A stretch of 64,000 nt of DNA from Pedobacter segetis (GTDB lineage: Bacteria > Bacteroidota > Bacteroidia > Sphingobacteriales > Sphingobacteriaceae), in assembly GCF_016623585.1 (NCBI RefSeq), contig NZ_JAEHFY010000007.1, forward strand, positions 62,001 to 126,000. Reading direction: 5' to 3'. Position 1 is the first letter of the stretch, and each line of letters starts with the position of its first letter. Below, in pieces: positions 1-8,810 of the stretch. The notes beneath the pieces were generated by a model. The model had not been told where the DNA came from and searched no databases. It saw nothing but the letters and a program-made list of their open reading frames with translations. The position numbers were made by a program, and so were the translations under genes.

Positions 1-40
1 TTAAGCCTTTATTTCTCTGTTGATCTACTAAACTTTCCAT
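1..40 (-). CDS. Start of an unidentified gene running off the left edge
   Basis: An ATG at 40 on the minus strand opens a frame of 13 codons (M-E-S-L-V-D-Q-Q-R-N-K-G-L) with no stop before the window ends. It is preceded by an A-rich leader like those of other genes here and lies 77 bases downstream of the LysR gene in the same direction, so it could be the regulator's target or neighbour. Too little is visible to name a product. Confidence 0.35.
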   Translation of the reverse strand, partial: MESLVDQQRNKGL

Positions 41-117
41 TATTTATTTTCTTTTGTTGGTACAAATTTCGATAAATAAATAGCTGTTTTTGAATACTAA
101 AAAGTGATATTATATAA

Positions 118-1008
118 CTATAAGTTATGGGTTAAAGCGAATTTTTTAAACACAGTAGCCAAAGAATTTATTTGTCCTTGTGGTTCTATAAAGTAAAATG
201 GTCGTTTTATAATGAAGTTTTTTATATCGATTATTTTTAACTCGTTGTTTTTTAGTTCTTTAATAATAGCGTGGATAGAAATAAACGCAATACAAGAACT
301 GTGTGCCAAGTAAGATTTGATACTTTCTATGCTTCCCAATTGCATCTCTATATTCAAATCATCCATTTTAATATGATGTTTATTGAGAGCATGTTCTATT
401 ACTTCTAATGTGCCAGAACCAGTTTCCCTTATCAATAATGGATAATTTTTTAAATCTTCGATTTTTAAAGTGTCTTTTTTTAGGGTTTCATCTTTGGCAT
501 TAACAGTTAACACCAATTCATCTTTTAAAAATTCTTGATAATTGATTTGGACATTTTTATTATGTCCCTCTACAATTCCCAATTCGATTTCTTTGTGTAG
601 CAAAGCTTTTTCAATTTGTTCTGTATTGCCAGAAATCAGTTGGACTTTAACATCTTTAAATTTGTGGTGAAAATCTGCTAAAATAGGAGGGATGATGTAT
701 TGTGAAATGGTAGAACTAGCCCCAATCCTTAAAATGCCGCTATGTTTTTCGGCTAAAATATTCATTTCAAATTCCAGGTTTCTATATAGTTCAAAAATCC
801 TTTCGGTATAACTTAACAAAACATCCCCCGCAGGGGTAAGGTTAATTCTATTTCCATTTCTTTCAAAAAGTTGGAGCTTAAAACCTGCTTCTAACTCTTG
901 AATGTGCTTGGTAACGGCAGGCTGACTTATAAATAGCTCTTTAGCTGCTTTGGTAAAATTTAACCTTTTAGCAACCGTATGGAAAACTTTTAATCTAAAA
1001 TCGAACAT
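118..1008 (-). CDS. LysR family transcriptional regulator
   Basis: A one-component DNA-binding regulator of normal LysR length (296 residues). Residues 1-60 form the winged helix-turn-helix, with the family signature of aromatic F-x-x-V-A, then FTKAAKELFISQPAVTKHIQ and LFERNGNRINLTPAG. Residues from about 90 to the end are the two-lobed periplasmic-binding-protein-like effector domain. It is the last complete gene of a minus-strand series that starts with the metal-efflux genes, 33 bases after the DUF3347 gene. The effector cannot be read from the sequence. LysR genes often regulate a neighbour, here either the truncated gene at the left edge or the metal cluster; that link is inference. Confidence 0.93.
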   Translation of the reverse strand: MFDFRLKVFHTVAKRLNFTKAAKELFISQPAVTKHIQELEAGFKLQLFERNGNRINLTPAGDVLLSYTERIFELYRNLEFEMNILAEKHSGILRIGASSTISQYIIPPILADFHHKFKDVKVQLISGNTEQIEKALLHKEIELGIVEGHNKNVQINYQEFLKDELVLTVNAKDETLKKDTLKIEDLKNYPLLIRETGSGTLEVIEHALNKHHIKMDDLNIEMQLGSIESIKSYLAHSSCIAFISIHAIIKELKNNELKIIDIKNFIIKRPFYFIEPQGQINSLATVFKKFALTHNL

Positions 1009-1041
1009 TTAGGAATTTGAAATGAAAGTTAATATTCAAAT

Positions 1042-1578
1042 TTAGTTAATGGTTTCATCAATAGTACCACAAGTATCCATTTTCTCGCCCAAAAATGGAT
1101 TTTTGACCTCTTTGGTTGAGCTTAACCAATAAGACCCATTTTTATACATTGGGCAAGTTATTTTATAAAACTTTTGTGATGGGTCAATTACTTTTGTAAC
1201 GATGTAAATATCCTCGCTCAACATTTTAAAATGTTCACGCTGATGCTCAATTTTATCGGCATTTTCTCCAATATGCTCTGCGTTTTCTATCGCATCAGAT
1301 TTAATTTTATCATAAGCAGATTTTTGTTCTGCATTCAATTTTGATTCGTCTAATGAACCAAAACTCTCTTTTAAAGCCTTTCCGGCATCGGCTGCTTTCG
1401 CACCATCATCATTTGCTAAAGCATCGCCAATGGCTAAGTAATTGGCCATAATTGGCGATTTTATTGCTACACTTTTCCCTGTGTTTGCTGATGTATTGCT
1501 TTCAGATTTCTTATCTGTTTGGTTACAAGCCGAAATCATGATTGTCGCTAAGGCCATTGTTAAAATTGATTTTTTCAT
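1042..1578 (-). CDS. DUF3347-type lipoprotein, probable periplasmic metal-related protein
   Basis: A 178-residue predicted lipoprotein: a short hydrophobic leader ends in a lipobox with the acylated cysteine at residue 18 (M-I-S-A-C). The middle is helical and Ala/Lys-rich, matching the DUF3347 domain found next to copper and cobalt-zinc-cadmium efflux genes in Bacteroidota. The C-terminal part has two cysteines (ITCPMYKNG and MDTCGT) plus methionines, a pattern reminiscent of metal-binding tails. It follows the ArsP-type permease gene across a 486-base block of tandem repeats, so shared transcription with the efflux genes is uncertain. The metal-handling role is inferred from family context; no residue proves it. 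Confidence 0.8.
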   Translation of the reverse strand: MKKSILTMALATIMISACNQTDKKSESNTSANTGKSVAIKSPIMANYLAIGDALANDDGAKAADAGKALKESFGSLDESKLNAEQKSAYDKIKSDAIENAEHIGENADKIEHQREHFKMLSEDIYIVTKVIDPSQKFYKITCPMYKNGSYWLSSTKEVKNPFLGEKMDTCGTIDETIN

Positions 1579-1589
1579 TTTTATAAGTC

Positions 1590-2064
1590 ATTAGTTAATT
1601 AGTCATTGGTTCATTAGGCTTTTGATAGTTGATTAAGTATTGGTTCATTAGGCTTTTGATAGTCTATTAGGCATTAAATAGTTCATTAGTCATTGGTTCA
1701 TTAGGCTTTTGATAGTCTATTAGGCATTAATTAGTTCATTAGTCATTGGTTCATTAGTCTTATTATATGGAAATTAGATTTAGTTCCCATTTAATAAGGT
1801 CTTGCTTCTTGCTTCTTGTATCTCATTTAGTTCCCATTAAATAAGGTCTTGAATCTTGATTCTTGAATCTCATTTAGTTCCCGTTAAATAAGGTCTTGAA
1901 TCTTGATTCTTGAATCTCATTTAGTTCCCGTTAAATAAGGTCTTGATTATTGATTCTTGTATCTCATTTAGTTCCCATTAAATAAGGTCTTGATTCTTGA
2001 TTCTTGTGTCTCATTTAGTTCCCGTTAAATAAGGTCTTGATTCTTGCCTCTTGATTCTTGTGTC
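1590..2064. repeat. Compound tandem repeat block (about 52-nt units, then 47-nt units built on TCTTGNN heptads)
   Basis: This gene-free stretch is almost entirely repeat. From about 1590 to 1765 there are roughly three imperfect units of about 52 bases rich in GGTTCATTAG and GGCATTA. From about 1775 to 2064 there are six units of 47-49 bases, each with TTTAGTTCCC(A/G)TTAAATAAGG followed by two to four heptads of the form TCTTGNN. Units differ at a few fixed positions. The block starts directly after the permease stop codon (minus strand) and ends just before the DUF3347 start. The same two repeat types, in the same order on the plus strand, recur at 15341-15665. Confidence 0.9.
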
Positions 2065-3165
2065 TCATTTCATCATTTTCTTCATCTCCCTTTTCCCCAT
2101 AAAAAAGAAAACAACACTTGTTGGTATCAAAATGATATTTAAAACAGTACGGTAATCCCACACAAAAACGGTTTGATCTGTGATTGTTCCTGTACCATTT
2201 TGGGGAATTAATCCCATTATATCAAAACCGAAATCTATCATTAAAGCAGTTGCCAAAATGCTTACGCTAAGGATAATGAAAAGTGTGATCATGGCTTTAT
2301 TGCCGTAATATTTTCTGTAAACCAACAACATGGGTAAGGTTACTAGATCCGAAAGGATAAAAGCAAAAACACCTCCGAAAGAAATTCCCCCATGCCATAA
2401 AACTGCTGCTAAAACAATATTGCCCACAGAGCAAACAAAGCTTAAAATGGCAACTATAATCCCTAAAACAGAGTTCCATAAGAGGATAACAACCTTCGGC
2501 AAATCTTGGTTATCGCTTAAAAAAACCTTGGTCCAGAATTCTTTTGGCACCACAACAGATAAAATTGCGGCAATGGCCACGCCAATTAAGATATCCTTTC
2601 CCACCATTTTTACATCCATATAAAAATGATGACTGGCCATTTTCAATTTCTCTTTTAAAGAACTTTTAGAAACGTCTTCTCCGCCGCCATGGTTGTGGCC
2701 GCCGGTTTCTTTGTGCTCTTTGATATGTTTATCGGCTTCTTCTTTAATTTTCTTTGGGAAAAAAGTAACGATTAACAACGCTGCAATTAAAATGAAAATG
2801 ATGCCACCGGCTATCTCACCAAAAACAAAAGCTGTTCCCAATAAAGTGAAAATAACGATGAAAATCTCAAAAACCAGATTGGTACTTGCAATAAGAAAAG
2901 CGATGGCGTTTGTCCATGAAGCACCTTTGATGATCAACGTTCGCGACATAGAGGCAGCGGCATAAGAACAGGATGATGAAATGCCACCAAAAAAAGTGGC
3001 CAAACCCAAAGATTTGGGATTGTTTTTTCCTAGCTTATCACTAATGGTTTTGGTAGATATAAAAGCCCTAATAATTGCAGAAAGTATAAACCCGAATGAT
3101 AGACCCCAAAAAATGCTCCATCCCATCTTCCCAAATTCTATTAAAATGTTTTCTACTGTTTTCAT
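2065..3165 (-). CDS. ArsP/DUF318-type permease
   Basis: A 366-residue polytopic membrane protein of the permease family that includes ArsP (organoarsenical efflux) and related carriers. About eight membrane segments are arranged as two similar halves, each with a small-residue motif (FFGGISSSCSYAAASMSR in the first, FVCSVGNIVLAAVLWHGG in the second). The conserved Ser/Cys cluster in the first half is characteristic of the family. The loop between the halves is histidine-rich (HIKEHKETGGHNHGGGED), which fits metal sensing or binding. It lies 50 bases after the second CusB-type adaptor in the same direction, so it is likely part of the metal-resistance cluster. The substrate is unknown. Confidence 0.87.
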   Translation of the reverse strand: MKTVENILIEFGKMGWSIFWGLSFGFILSAIIRAFISTKTISDKLGKNNPKSLGLATFFGGISSSCSYAAASMSRTLIIKGASWTNAIAFLIASTNLVFEIFIVIFTLLGTAFVFGEIAGGIIFILIAALLIVTFFPKKIKEEADKHIKEHKETGGHNHGGGEDVSKSSLKEKLKMASHHFYMDVKMVGKDILIGVAIAAILSVVVPKEFWTKVFLSDNQDLPKVVILLWNSVLGIIVAILSFVCSVGNIVLAAVLWHGGISFGGVFAFILSDLVTLPMLLVYRKYYGNKAMITLFIILSVSILATALMIDFGFDIMGLIPQNGTGTITDQTVFVWDYRTVLNIILIPTSVVFFFMGKREMKKMMK

Positions 3166-3186
3166 AATTTAATTTTTATTTCCATC

Positions 3187-3210
3187 ATATTTGAGTCTTG
3201 CTTCTTGATA
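3187..3210. repeat. Short heptad repeat remnant after the adaptor stop codon
   Basis: The 50-base gap between adaptor and permease contains GAGTCTTGCTTCTTGATACT, which is two to three TCTTGNN heptads like those at 1800-2064 and 15594-15655. It sits within a few bases of the adaptor's stop codon, as the large blocks do. Confidence 0.5.
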
Positions 3211-3215
3211 CTTAG

Positions 3216-4433
3216 CTACATATTCATTCCGCTCATCATGTTGCCGCCTTTTTTTAAAACAAATTCACTTGTTAACAAATAAGCTCCGCTAACCACTACA
3301 TTATCTCCAATCTTTATTCCGCTTTTTATAATGGTAGAAGCTTCGCTTTCATCTCCAATTTCTACCATCCGTACAGCAAACCTGTGCTTACCGGTTTCAA
3401 TCCAAACATAATTCCCTTTTTCGTCTCTGATTACCGCATCGTTAGGGACAGATATTATTGCGCTTTTATTGGCCGAAGGGAATTTTACTTGCGCTTGCAT
3501 CCCGGGCTGAAAGTCTCCTTTCAGGTTTGGGAGGTTTGCCCTAATCGTTAGAATTTGGGAGTTAGCATTTAATTGTGGGTTGATGAAATCGATTTTACTT
3601 TGGATGGGTGCATTAGCAAATCCCGAAACTTCAATTTGTATAGATGTTCCGGTCTTTAAGTCTTTAATCTCTGATGGATAAACATCTGCCTCTAACCATA
3701 AATTACTCAAATTTTCAATGGTCATTAAACCCATGCCTTCGGTAATATATTGCCCTTCTGTAATCGTCATTTCTGTGATTAAGCCAGTATCTGGCGCATA
3801 AACAGTAATATAGGGATCGGTTTTGTTTGCAGTTGATAATTGCTTTATCTGCCAAGTAGAGTAGCCATAAAGTGATAATTTGTTTTTAGCGGCCTCTGTT
3901 AGTTTTTTATAAATAGGTTCTGATGGGAAAGCATTTTCTTGTTTTAAGTTTAACAAATAATCTTTTTGTAAACTCAACAGATCTTCGCTATAAATCTGGA
4001 ATAAAGCTTGCCCTTTCTCAATTTTTTGTCCCGCTTCTTTAAAATATAATCTATCGATGCGGCCGCTAAATTTGCTAGAAATTACTTGTATTTTGTTTGG
4101 ATTGGTTACTATTCTGGCGTTCAACAATTTACTATGGTTAAAATTGCCGTTACCAACCGAAATGGTTTTCACGTTAGCTAACTCAATTTGTCTATCATTA
4201 AGTGTTAAACCATTGTTGTTGCTTTTTTGTTGGGTTATTTTTACCAAATCCATATTACAAATAGGGCAGGAGCCGGGATGATCTTCTACTATTTGTGGGT
4301 GCATTGGGCAGGTATATTTTGCTTCAACCAAAGCTTTTTCTGTTTTTTTATCCCCTTTTGAAGAACAAGAAATAAACAATACCCCAAAACAAAAAAGCAA
4401 TAAGAATAAACTTAAATATTTTAATTTTTTCAT
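3216..4433 (-). CDS. CusB-type RND efflux adaptor with heavy-metal-binding domain (second copy)
   Basis: Periplasmic adaptor joining an RND metal pump to its outer-membrane channel (405 residues). A lipobox places the acylated Cys at residue 23. Residues 40-63 form a heavy-metal-binding domain with two Cys pairs and MHP/NMDL motifs (YTCPMHPQIVEDHPGSCPIC). After it come the barrel-sandwich/lipoyl halves (KLYFKEAG, then APDTGLITEMTITEGQYI), a helical hairpin and beta-barrel domains. The C-terminus is methionine-rich (GGNMMSGMNM), which fits copper or silver. The gene begins 1 base after the stop of the first adaptor, so the two are co-transcribed. The sequence differs clearly from the first adaptor, so this is not a recent duplication. 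Confidence 0.93.
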   Translation of the reverse strand: MKKLKYLSLFLLLFCFGVLFISCSSKGDKKTEKALVEAKYTCPMHPQIVEDHPGSCPICNMDLVKITQQKSNNNGLTLNDRQIELANVKTISVGNGNFNHSKLLNARIVTNPNKIQVISSKFSGRIDRLYFKEAGQKIEKGQALFQIYSEDLLSLQKDYLLNLKQENAFPSEPIYKKLTEAAKNKLSLYGYSTWQIKQLSTANKTDPYITVYAPDTGLITEMTITEGQYITEGMGLMTIENLSNLWLEADVYPSEIKDLKTGTSIQIEVSGFANAPIQSKIDFINPQLNANSQILTIRANLPNLKGDFQPGMQAQVKFPSANKSAIISVPNDAVIRDEKGNYVWIETGKHRFAVRMVEIGDESEASTIIKSGIKIGDNVVVSGAYLLTSEFVLKKGGNMMSGMNM

Positions 4434-4434
4434 C

Positions 4435-5673
4435 TTAATTTATTTTGATAAAACTTTCCGTATCGATTAAATAACTGGCATTATCTGCAATTTCATCCCC
4501 AACTTTTAAACCTTTTATGGTCAATTTTTTTCCATTACTAATCCTAGAAATTTCAACTTCTTTAGCTGTTAAAACATTGTTTTTTTTGATGAAAACAATA
4601 CTTCTGTTTCCTAATTGATAAACGGCCGAACTAGGCACCCATAATCCTGTTTGGGCCGGTATAACTACTTTGCCTTTTAGTATTTCTCCGATCTTAAAAA
4701 CATGGTCGCTATTATGGAGGTAAACCCTTAAAACGTTAAAATTCTGCCCTTCATTAAAATAAGGTTGTATCAAATCTATTTTTGCTTTTACTTTTTTATG
4801 GTTAGTAGAAATGGTAATACTTTCATCTTTTTTGATGGATGTAGCTTCGTTTGGGTTTGCATAAAACTCTCCCCAAACCTCGTTATCATCAAACACCTTA
4901 AAAAGTACGTCGCCAGTTTTAATATAAGCACCTTCTTTTAAGGCAATTGCCGTATTTTCTGTGGGCATATAATTTTGTTTATCTGTATTTGATGCAGCAT
5001 CCATCACATAACCAGAAGCGTTACTAAAAACTGGAATACGATAATTGACCTTTCTTGTACTAATTATTTGATTGATCTGTGGTTCTTCAATTCCCAATAA
5101 TCTCAATTTCGTTTTAGCCTGTGCCAATAGATCAACATCGCCTTTGGCTAAAAGAAATAAAAGTTCTTGTTGTGCGGCAGCCAATTCTGGGCTATAAATC
5201 TCCATTAGCTTTTGCCCTTTGTTCACTTTCTCAAAATTATACCTCACATACAATTTCTCTATCCTACCACCAACCCTAGCGCTTAGGGTTCTCATATTAT
5301 TGGTGTTATAAGTTACCTTTCCGTTTAAAAATAAGCTATCGCCAAAACTTTGCTCTATAACTTTATAGGTTTTGATGTTGCTTACAATGTTCTCATTTGT
5401 TGGTTGTATCAAATTTGATAACGAAGCATCAACTTGCATTTTAACCTCTTGTTGATGCCGTAAAACCAAATCCATTCCGCATAGAGGGCATTGCCCCGGT
5501 TTATCTTCTACAACTTGCGGGTGCATAGAACAAGTATAAGTTTGCTCGATAGCTGTTTTTTTAAGAGATTTTTCACTTTTCTGCTCACAAGCACTTAATC
5601 CTAAAACCACCAGAAAGCATAAAACTGTCTTAAAAGCTAATTTTACCTTCCACCCTAAAGCTCTAACTTGCAT
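4435..5673 (-). CDS. CusB-type RND efflux adaptor with heavy-metal-binding domain (first copy)
   Basis: Periplasmic adaptor of the CusB/CzcB class. The open frame extends to 5724, but that would overlap the TolC-type gene by 50 bases; the ATG at 5673 lies 1 base after that gene's stop and directly precedes the signal sequence, so I prefer it (412 residues). The leader ends in a lipobox (VLGLSAC). The heavy-metal-binding domain follows (YTCSMHPQVVEDKPGQCPLC, then GMDL), then barrel-sandwich, hairpin and beta-barrel domains. Two adaptors with one pump suggests either a mixed adaptor ring or an accessory metal-loading role for one copy; the sequence cannot tell which. Confidence 0.92.
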   Translation of the reverse strand: MQVRALGWKVKLAFKTVLCFLVVLGLSACEQKSEKSLKKTAIEQTYTCSMHPQVVEDKPGQCPLCGMDLVLRHQQEVKMQVDASLSNLIQPTNENIVSNIKTYKVIEQSFGDSLFLNGKVTYNTNNMRTLSARVGGRIEKLYVRYNFEKVNKGQKLMEIYSPELAAAQQELLFLLAKGDVDLLAQAKTKLRLLGIEEPQINQIISTRKVNYRIPVFSNASGYVMDAASNTDKQNYMPTENTAIALKEGAYIKTGDVLFKVFDDNEVWGEFYANPNEATSIKKDESITISTNHKKVKAKIDLIQPYFNEGQNFNVLRVYLHNSDHVFKIGEILKGKVVIPAQTGLWVPSSAVYQLGNRSIVFIKKNNVLTAKEVEISRISNGKKLTIKGLKVGDEIADNASYLIDTESFIKIN

Positions 5674-5674
5674 A

Positions 5675-6922
5675 TTAAATCTCCACATTTCTCTCATATT
5701 CTGTTTGTGTTTGGTAATACTCATTTAATAGCATTAAGTAATTCAATTGGCTATCGTTCAGTTCTTTAAATGCTGTTAAAACTGTATTTAGCTCTTCTTT
5801 ATTTTCTTGATAATTTAATAAAAGCACTTCATAGCTTTTTTGCATAGCTGGTAAAATTTTATCCCTATAAACACTTAGTTCCATTTGCATGTGCATCAGA
5901 TGTTTTTGCTGTGTGGCAATTAATCCTAATAAATTGTTGGTTGCGTTTTCTTTTTGATATTGCATGGCGGCAACCTCAAACTGATTGGCTTTTAATTTAG
6001 ATTGATAAGATTTGGATGCCCAAGGCGCAATAGGGATACTCAAACTTCCCATCAAAGAAAATTGGTTTGGCCTGCTGGTATTATACGTTTGCATGTGGTT
6101 AAACTGGATGCTAAATTCTGGTTTGGCTTCAGTTGCGATCATTTTATTTTTTAGGTTTAAGCTGTTGATCTGCTCATTTACCATTTTAATGCTGCTTCTG
6201 TTGTTGATGGCTTCGGTCAAATCGTTTTGCATCATATAAGCCGTAAAAGATTGTGCAGTATCAATCAAAAAATCAATAGAATTATCTCTATTCATTAAAG
6301 TGTTGAGCTTAATTTTCCCAATATCTATTTTGGCTTTCGCCGATGAGATTTTATTTTCTGTCTCATAGATTTTAGCCTGCAAACTATATATTTGGGCTAA
6401 TCCGGCTTTGTTATAGGTATATCTTATTTCTGCCAGTTTCTTTAAGTTTTGTAAAACTTGAAGGTTTTTTGTAAGATAATCGAGGCTTTTTTGGATCGTA
6501 AGCACTTCATAATAATTAGAGCGGGCCAACGCCCTTAAATCGTTAAAATTATCTGCGTTTAGTTGCTTGGTAATATTAGATTGTGCCTTTAAATAAGCCT
6601 CGGTGGTTTTAATCTTAGATCTGTTGGGTATTTTTTGCTCTGCCACCAACATTATAGAACCATCTTGTTGGTTTTCAGGTCTCGAAAAATTATTATAAGG
6701 GGTCATAAACGTACCAACACCAAGCATCGGAGCCATCCAAGCCGAAGCTCCACCTACCAAAGCATCTTGGCTTTTCATCTGCTCTTGGTAAACTTTAAGT
6801 TCAGGATTATTTGTTTTGATGATGCTGATCACGGAGTCTAAACTCAAAATATTTTGCGCAAATATTACCGAACTCATCAGCATCAGCGAAAGCGTAAAAA
6901 TTATTTTTTTAGTGTACAACAT
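5675..6922 (-). CDS. TolC family outer-membrane efflux protein (CusC-like)
   Basis: Outer-membrane channel component of the metal exporter (415 residues, usual for Bacteroidota CusC-type proteins). An N-terminal signal peptide ends near residue 23 (VIFAQ). Two similar long helical halves follow, each with the family pattern of N-P-E-L near the start (IIKTNNPELKVYQEQ), long coiled-coil helices, and a beta strand containing small residues and prolines (LMGSLSIPIAPWASK). Its first 14 bases overlap the end of the CusA C-terminal half gene (6909-6922), a typical operon junction that supports translation of that half gene. Confidence 0.93.
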   Translation of the reverse strand: MLYTKKIIFTLSLMLMSSVIFAQNILSLDSVISIIKTNNPELKVYQEQMKSQDALVGGASAWMAPMLGVGTFMTPYNNFSRPENQQDGSIMLVAEQKIPNRSKIKTTEAYLKAQSNITKQLNADNFNDLRALARSNYYEVLTIQKSLDYLTKNLQVLQNLKKLAEIRYTYNKAGLAQIYSLQAKIYETENKISSAKAKIDIGKIKLNTLMNRDNSIDFLIDTAQSFTAYMMQNDLTEAINNRSSIKMVNEQINSLNLKNKMIATEAKPEFSIQFNHMQTYNTSRPNQFSLMGSLSIPIAPWASKSYQSKLKANQFEVAAMQYQKENATNNLLGLIATQQKHLMHMQMELSVYRDKILPAMQKSYEVLLLNYQENKEELNTVLTAFKELNDSQLNYLMLLNEYYQTQTEYERNVEI

Positions 6923-8810
6923 CTAATACCTCCAGTTTTCCAAATTTTTTAAGTTCATATTCTTTTGTCATTAAAAATATCAATGGTGTAACCAATAATA
7001 TATGTGTTGATGAGGTTAAAACCCCACCGATCATGGGTAAAACAATGGGTAGCATCACATCGCTTCCTACTCCGTTGCTCCATAAAACGGGTATCAAACC
7101 AAACAAGGCTACGCAAACCGTCATTATTTTTGGTCTCAACCTTTTTGCGGCACCCATTATCACGTAGTTTTTTAGGTCTTCCTTGGTAATGGTTTCTCTA
7201 GAGTTTCCTTTCTCTTTTACCAATTGTTGCATGGCATCGTTTAAGTAGATTACCATTACCACCCCGGTTTCAACCGCTATCCCAAATAGGGCGATAAACC
7301 CCACCGCTACTGCAATAGAGAGATTTACCCCATAAAAATAGACCATAAAAGCTCCGCCAATTAGTGCAAATGGGATGGTTACCAAACTCAAAAATGCTTC
7401 CCTTAAAGATTTAAAGGCTAGATAAAGCGCAAGAAAAATGATGATGAGTACAATGGGCAAGATCAATAAAAGCGTTTTTTCTCCACGGATCAAATTTTCA
7501 TATTGCCCGCTCCATTCTATAAAATATCCCTTTGGCAAATTCAGTTCGGCATTTATTTTATCTATGGCTTCTTGTACCGTTGTTCCTAAATCACGATCCC
7601 GCACATTAAACATTACCGCCCCCCTCAATAAAGCGTTTTCTGAAGTGATCATTGGTGGGCCATCTGCAAATTTAAAATCAACCACGCTCGATAGCGGAAT
7701 TATGCCGGCATCTTTAGAGTTTAGCGGAATTCGTTTTAGTTTTTCGATGCTATTCCTGTAATCTTGCCCTATCCTCAAAGAAATTCCAAATCGTTCTCTA
7801 CCTTCAATGGTTGAGGCAAAGGGAACGCCCCCGATAGCTGCTTCAACTGTGGTATTTACATCATCCACAGATAAACCATATCTCGAAATCTCATCTCTTT
7901 TGATGTTCATTTCCAGATATTTACCTCCGGTTACAGGTTCTACGTATAGGTCTTTAACACCGTTTATGGCCGTTAGCTTATCTTTTATCTGATTTTCTAC
8001 TTTATAGATGTCTTTTAGGTCTTGCCCATAAACTTTAATGCCTACATCTGTCCTTATCCCGGTTGAAAGCATATTTATGCGATTGATGATGGGCTGTGTC
8101 CAACCGTTTACCACTCCCGGGATTTGAAGTTTACCATCTAATTCTTCGATGATCTTTTTCTTGGTCATGCCCGCCCGCCACTGATCTTTCGGCTTTAGCT
8201 GGATAATGGTTTCGATCATGCTCAAAGGCGAGTTGTCTGTTGCCGTATTTGCCCTGCCCGCTTTCCCTAAAACTTGTTGCACTTCTGGTGTAGATTTGAT
8301 GATTTTATCCTGTACCTGTAAAATCCTTTTGATCTCAGAGTTAGAAACATCTGGTAAGGTAACCGGCATAAAAAGGATAGATTGCTCATCTAAAGGGGGC
8401 ATAAACTCCCTGCCCAAACTAAGAAGCAAGGGGATGCTAATTAGCAAAGCCAAAATATTAATGCCAATAGTTGTTTTTCTGTATCTTAAACAAGCCTTAA
8501 TGGTTGGTTCATAAATCCGTTCTAAAAACCTGTTTATGGGGTTATGATGGTCTGGCTTAAAATTCCCCTTCATAAAAAAGGAGATGAGAACAGGAGCAAG
8601 TGTTACCACTAAAAAAGCATCTACAATTAAAATAAATGTTTTGGTATAAGCCAAAGGATGAAAAAGCTTACCTTCTTGTCCGCCCAATAAAAACACCGGT
8701 AAAAAGGAAGTAATAATAATTATAGTAGAATAAAAAACTCCTCTTGAAACCTGTTTACAAGCTCTTTCTATGATGTTTAAACGTTCTTTTTCTGTTAATT
8801 TTGTACTCAT
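6909..8810 (-). CDS. CusA-type heavy-metal RND pump, C-terminal half of a split gene
   Basis: Residues 1-633 correspond to the second part of a CusA/CzcA pump, starting in the cytoplasmic loop after TM4. TM5 and TM6 come first (VFYSTIIIITSFLPVFLLGG), then the second periplasmic region with INMLSTGIRTDVGIKV and PPMITSENA, and TM8-TM12 at the end. By recalled alignment, the Met in NMLSTG and the Met in PPMI match two of the three copper-binding methionines of E. coli CusA (573 and 672); the third (623) has no obvious equivalent. The ATG at 8810 follows an A-rich leader supplied by the inserted element. With the 425-residue N-terminal half this makes 1058 residues, essentially a full pump. It may be a pseudogene or a functional split protein. 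Confidence 0.88.
   Translation of the reverse strand: MSTKLTEKERLNIIERACKQVSRGVFYSTIIIITSFLPVFLLGGQEGKLFHPLAYTKTFILIVDAFLVVTLAPVLISFFMKGNFKPDHHNPINRFLERIYEPTIKACLRYRKTTIGINILALLISIPLLLSLGREFMPPLDEQSILFMPVTLPDVSNSEIKRILQVQDKIIKSTPEVQQVLGKAGRANTATDNSPLSMIETIIQLKPKDQWRAGMTKKKIIEELDGKLQIPGVVNGWTQPIINRINMLSTGIRTDVGIKVYGQDLKDIYKVENQIKDKLTAINGVKDLYVEPVTGGKYLEMNIKRDEISRYGLSVDDVNTTVEAAIGGVPFASTIEGRERFGISLRIGQDYRNSIEKLKRIPLNSKDAGIIPLSSVVDFKFADGPPMITSENALLRGAVMFNVRDRDLGTTVQEAIDKINAELNLPKGYFIEWSGQYENLIRGEKTLLLILPIVLIIIFLALYLAFKSLREAFLSLVTIPFALIGGAFMVYFYGVNLSIAVAVGFIALFGIAVETGVVMVIYLNDAMQQLVKEKGNSRETITKEDLKNYVIMGAAKRLRPKIMTVCVALFGLIPVLWSNGVGSDVMLPIVLPMIGGVLTSSTHILLVTPLIFLMTKEYELKKFGKLEVLDVVH

Noticed and set aside
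1590-2064. CRISPR array
   Set aside because: Units are adjacent with no unique spacers, the repeats vary, and no cas gene is in the window.
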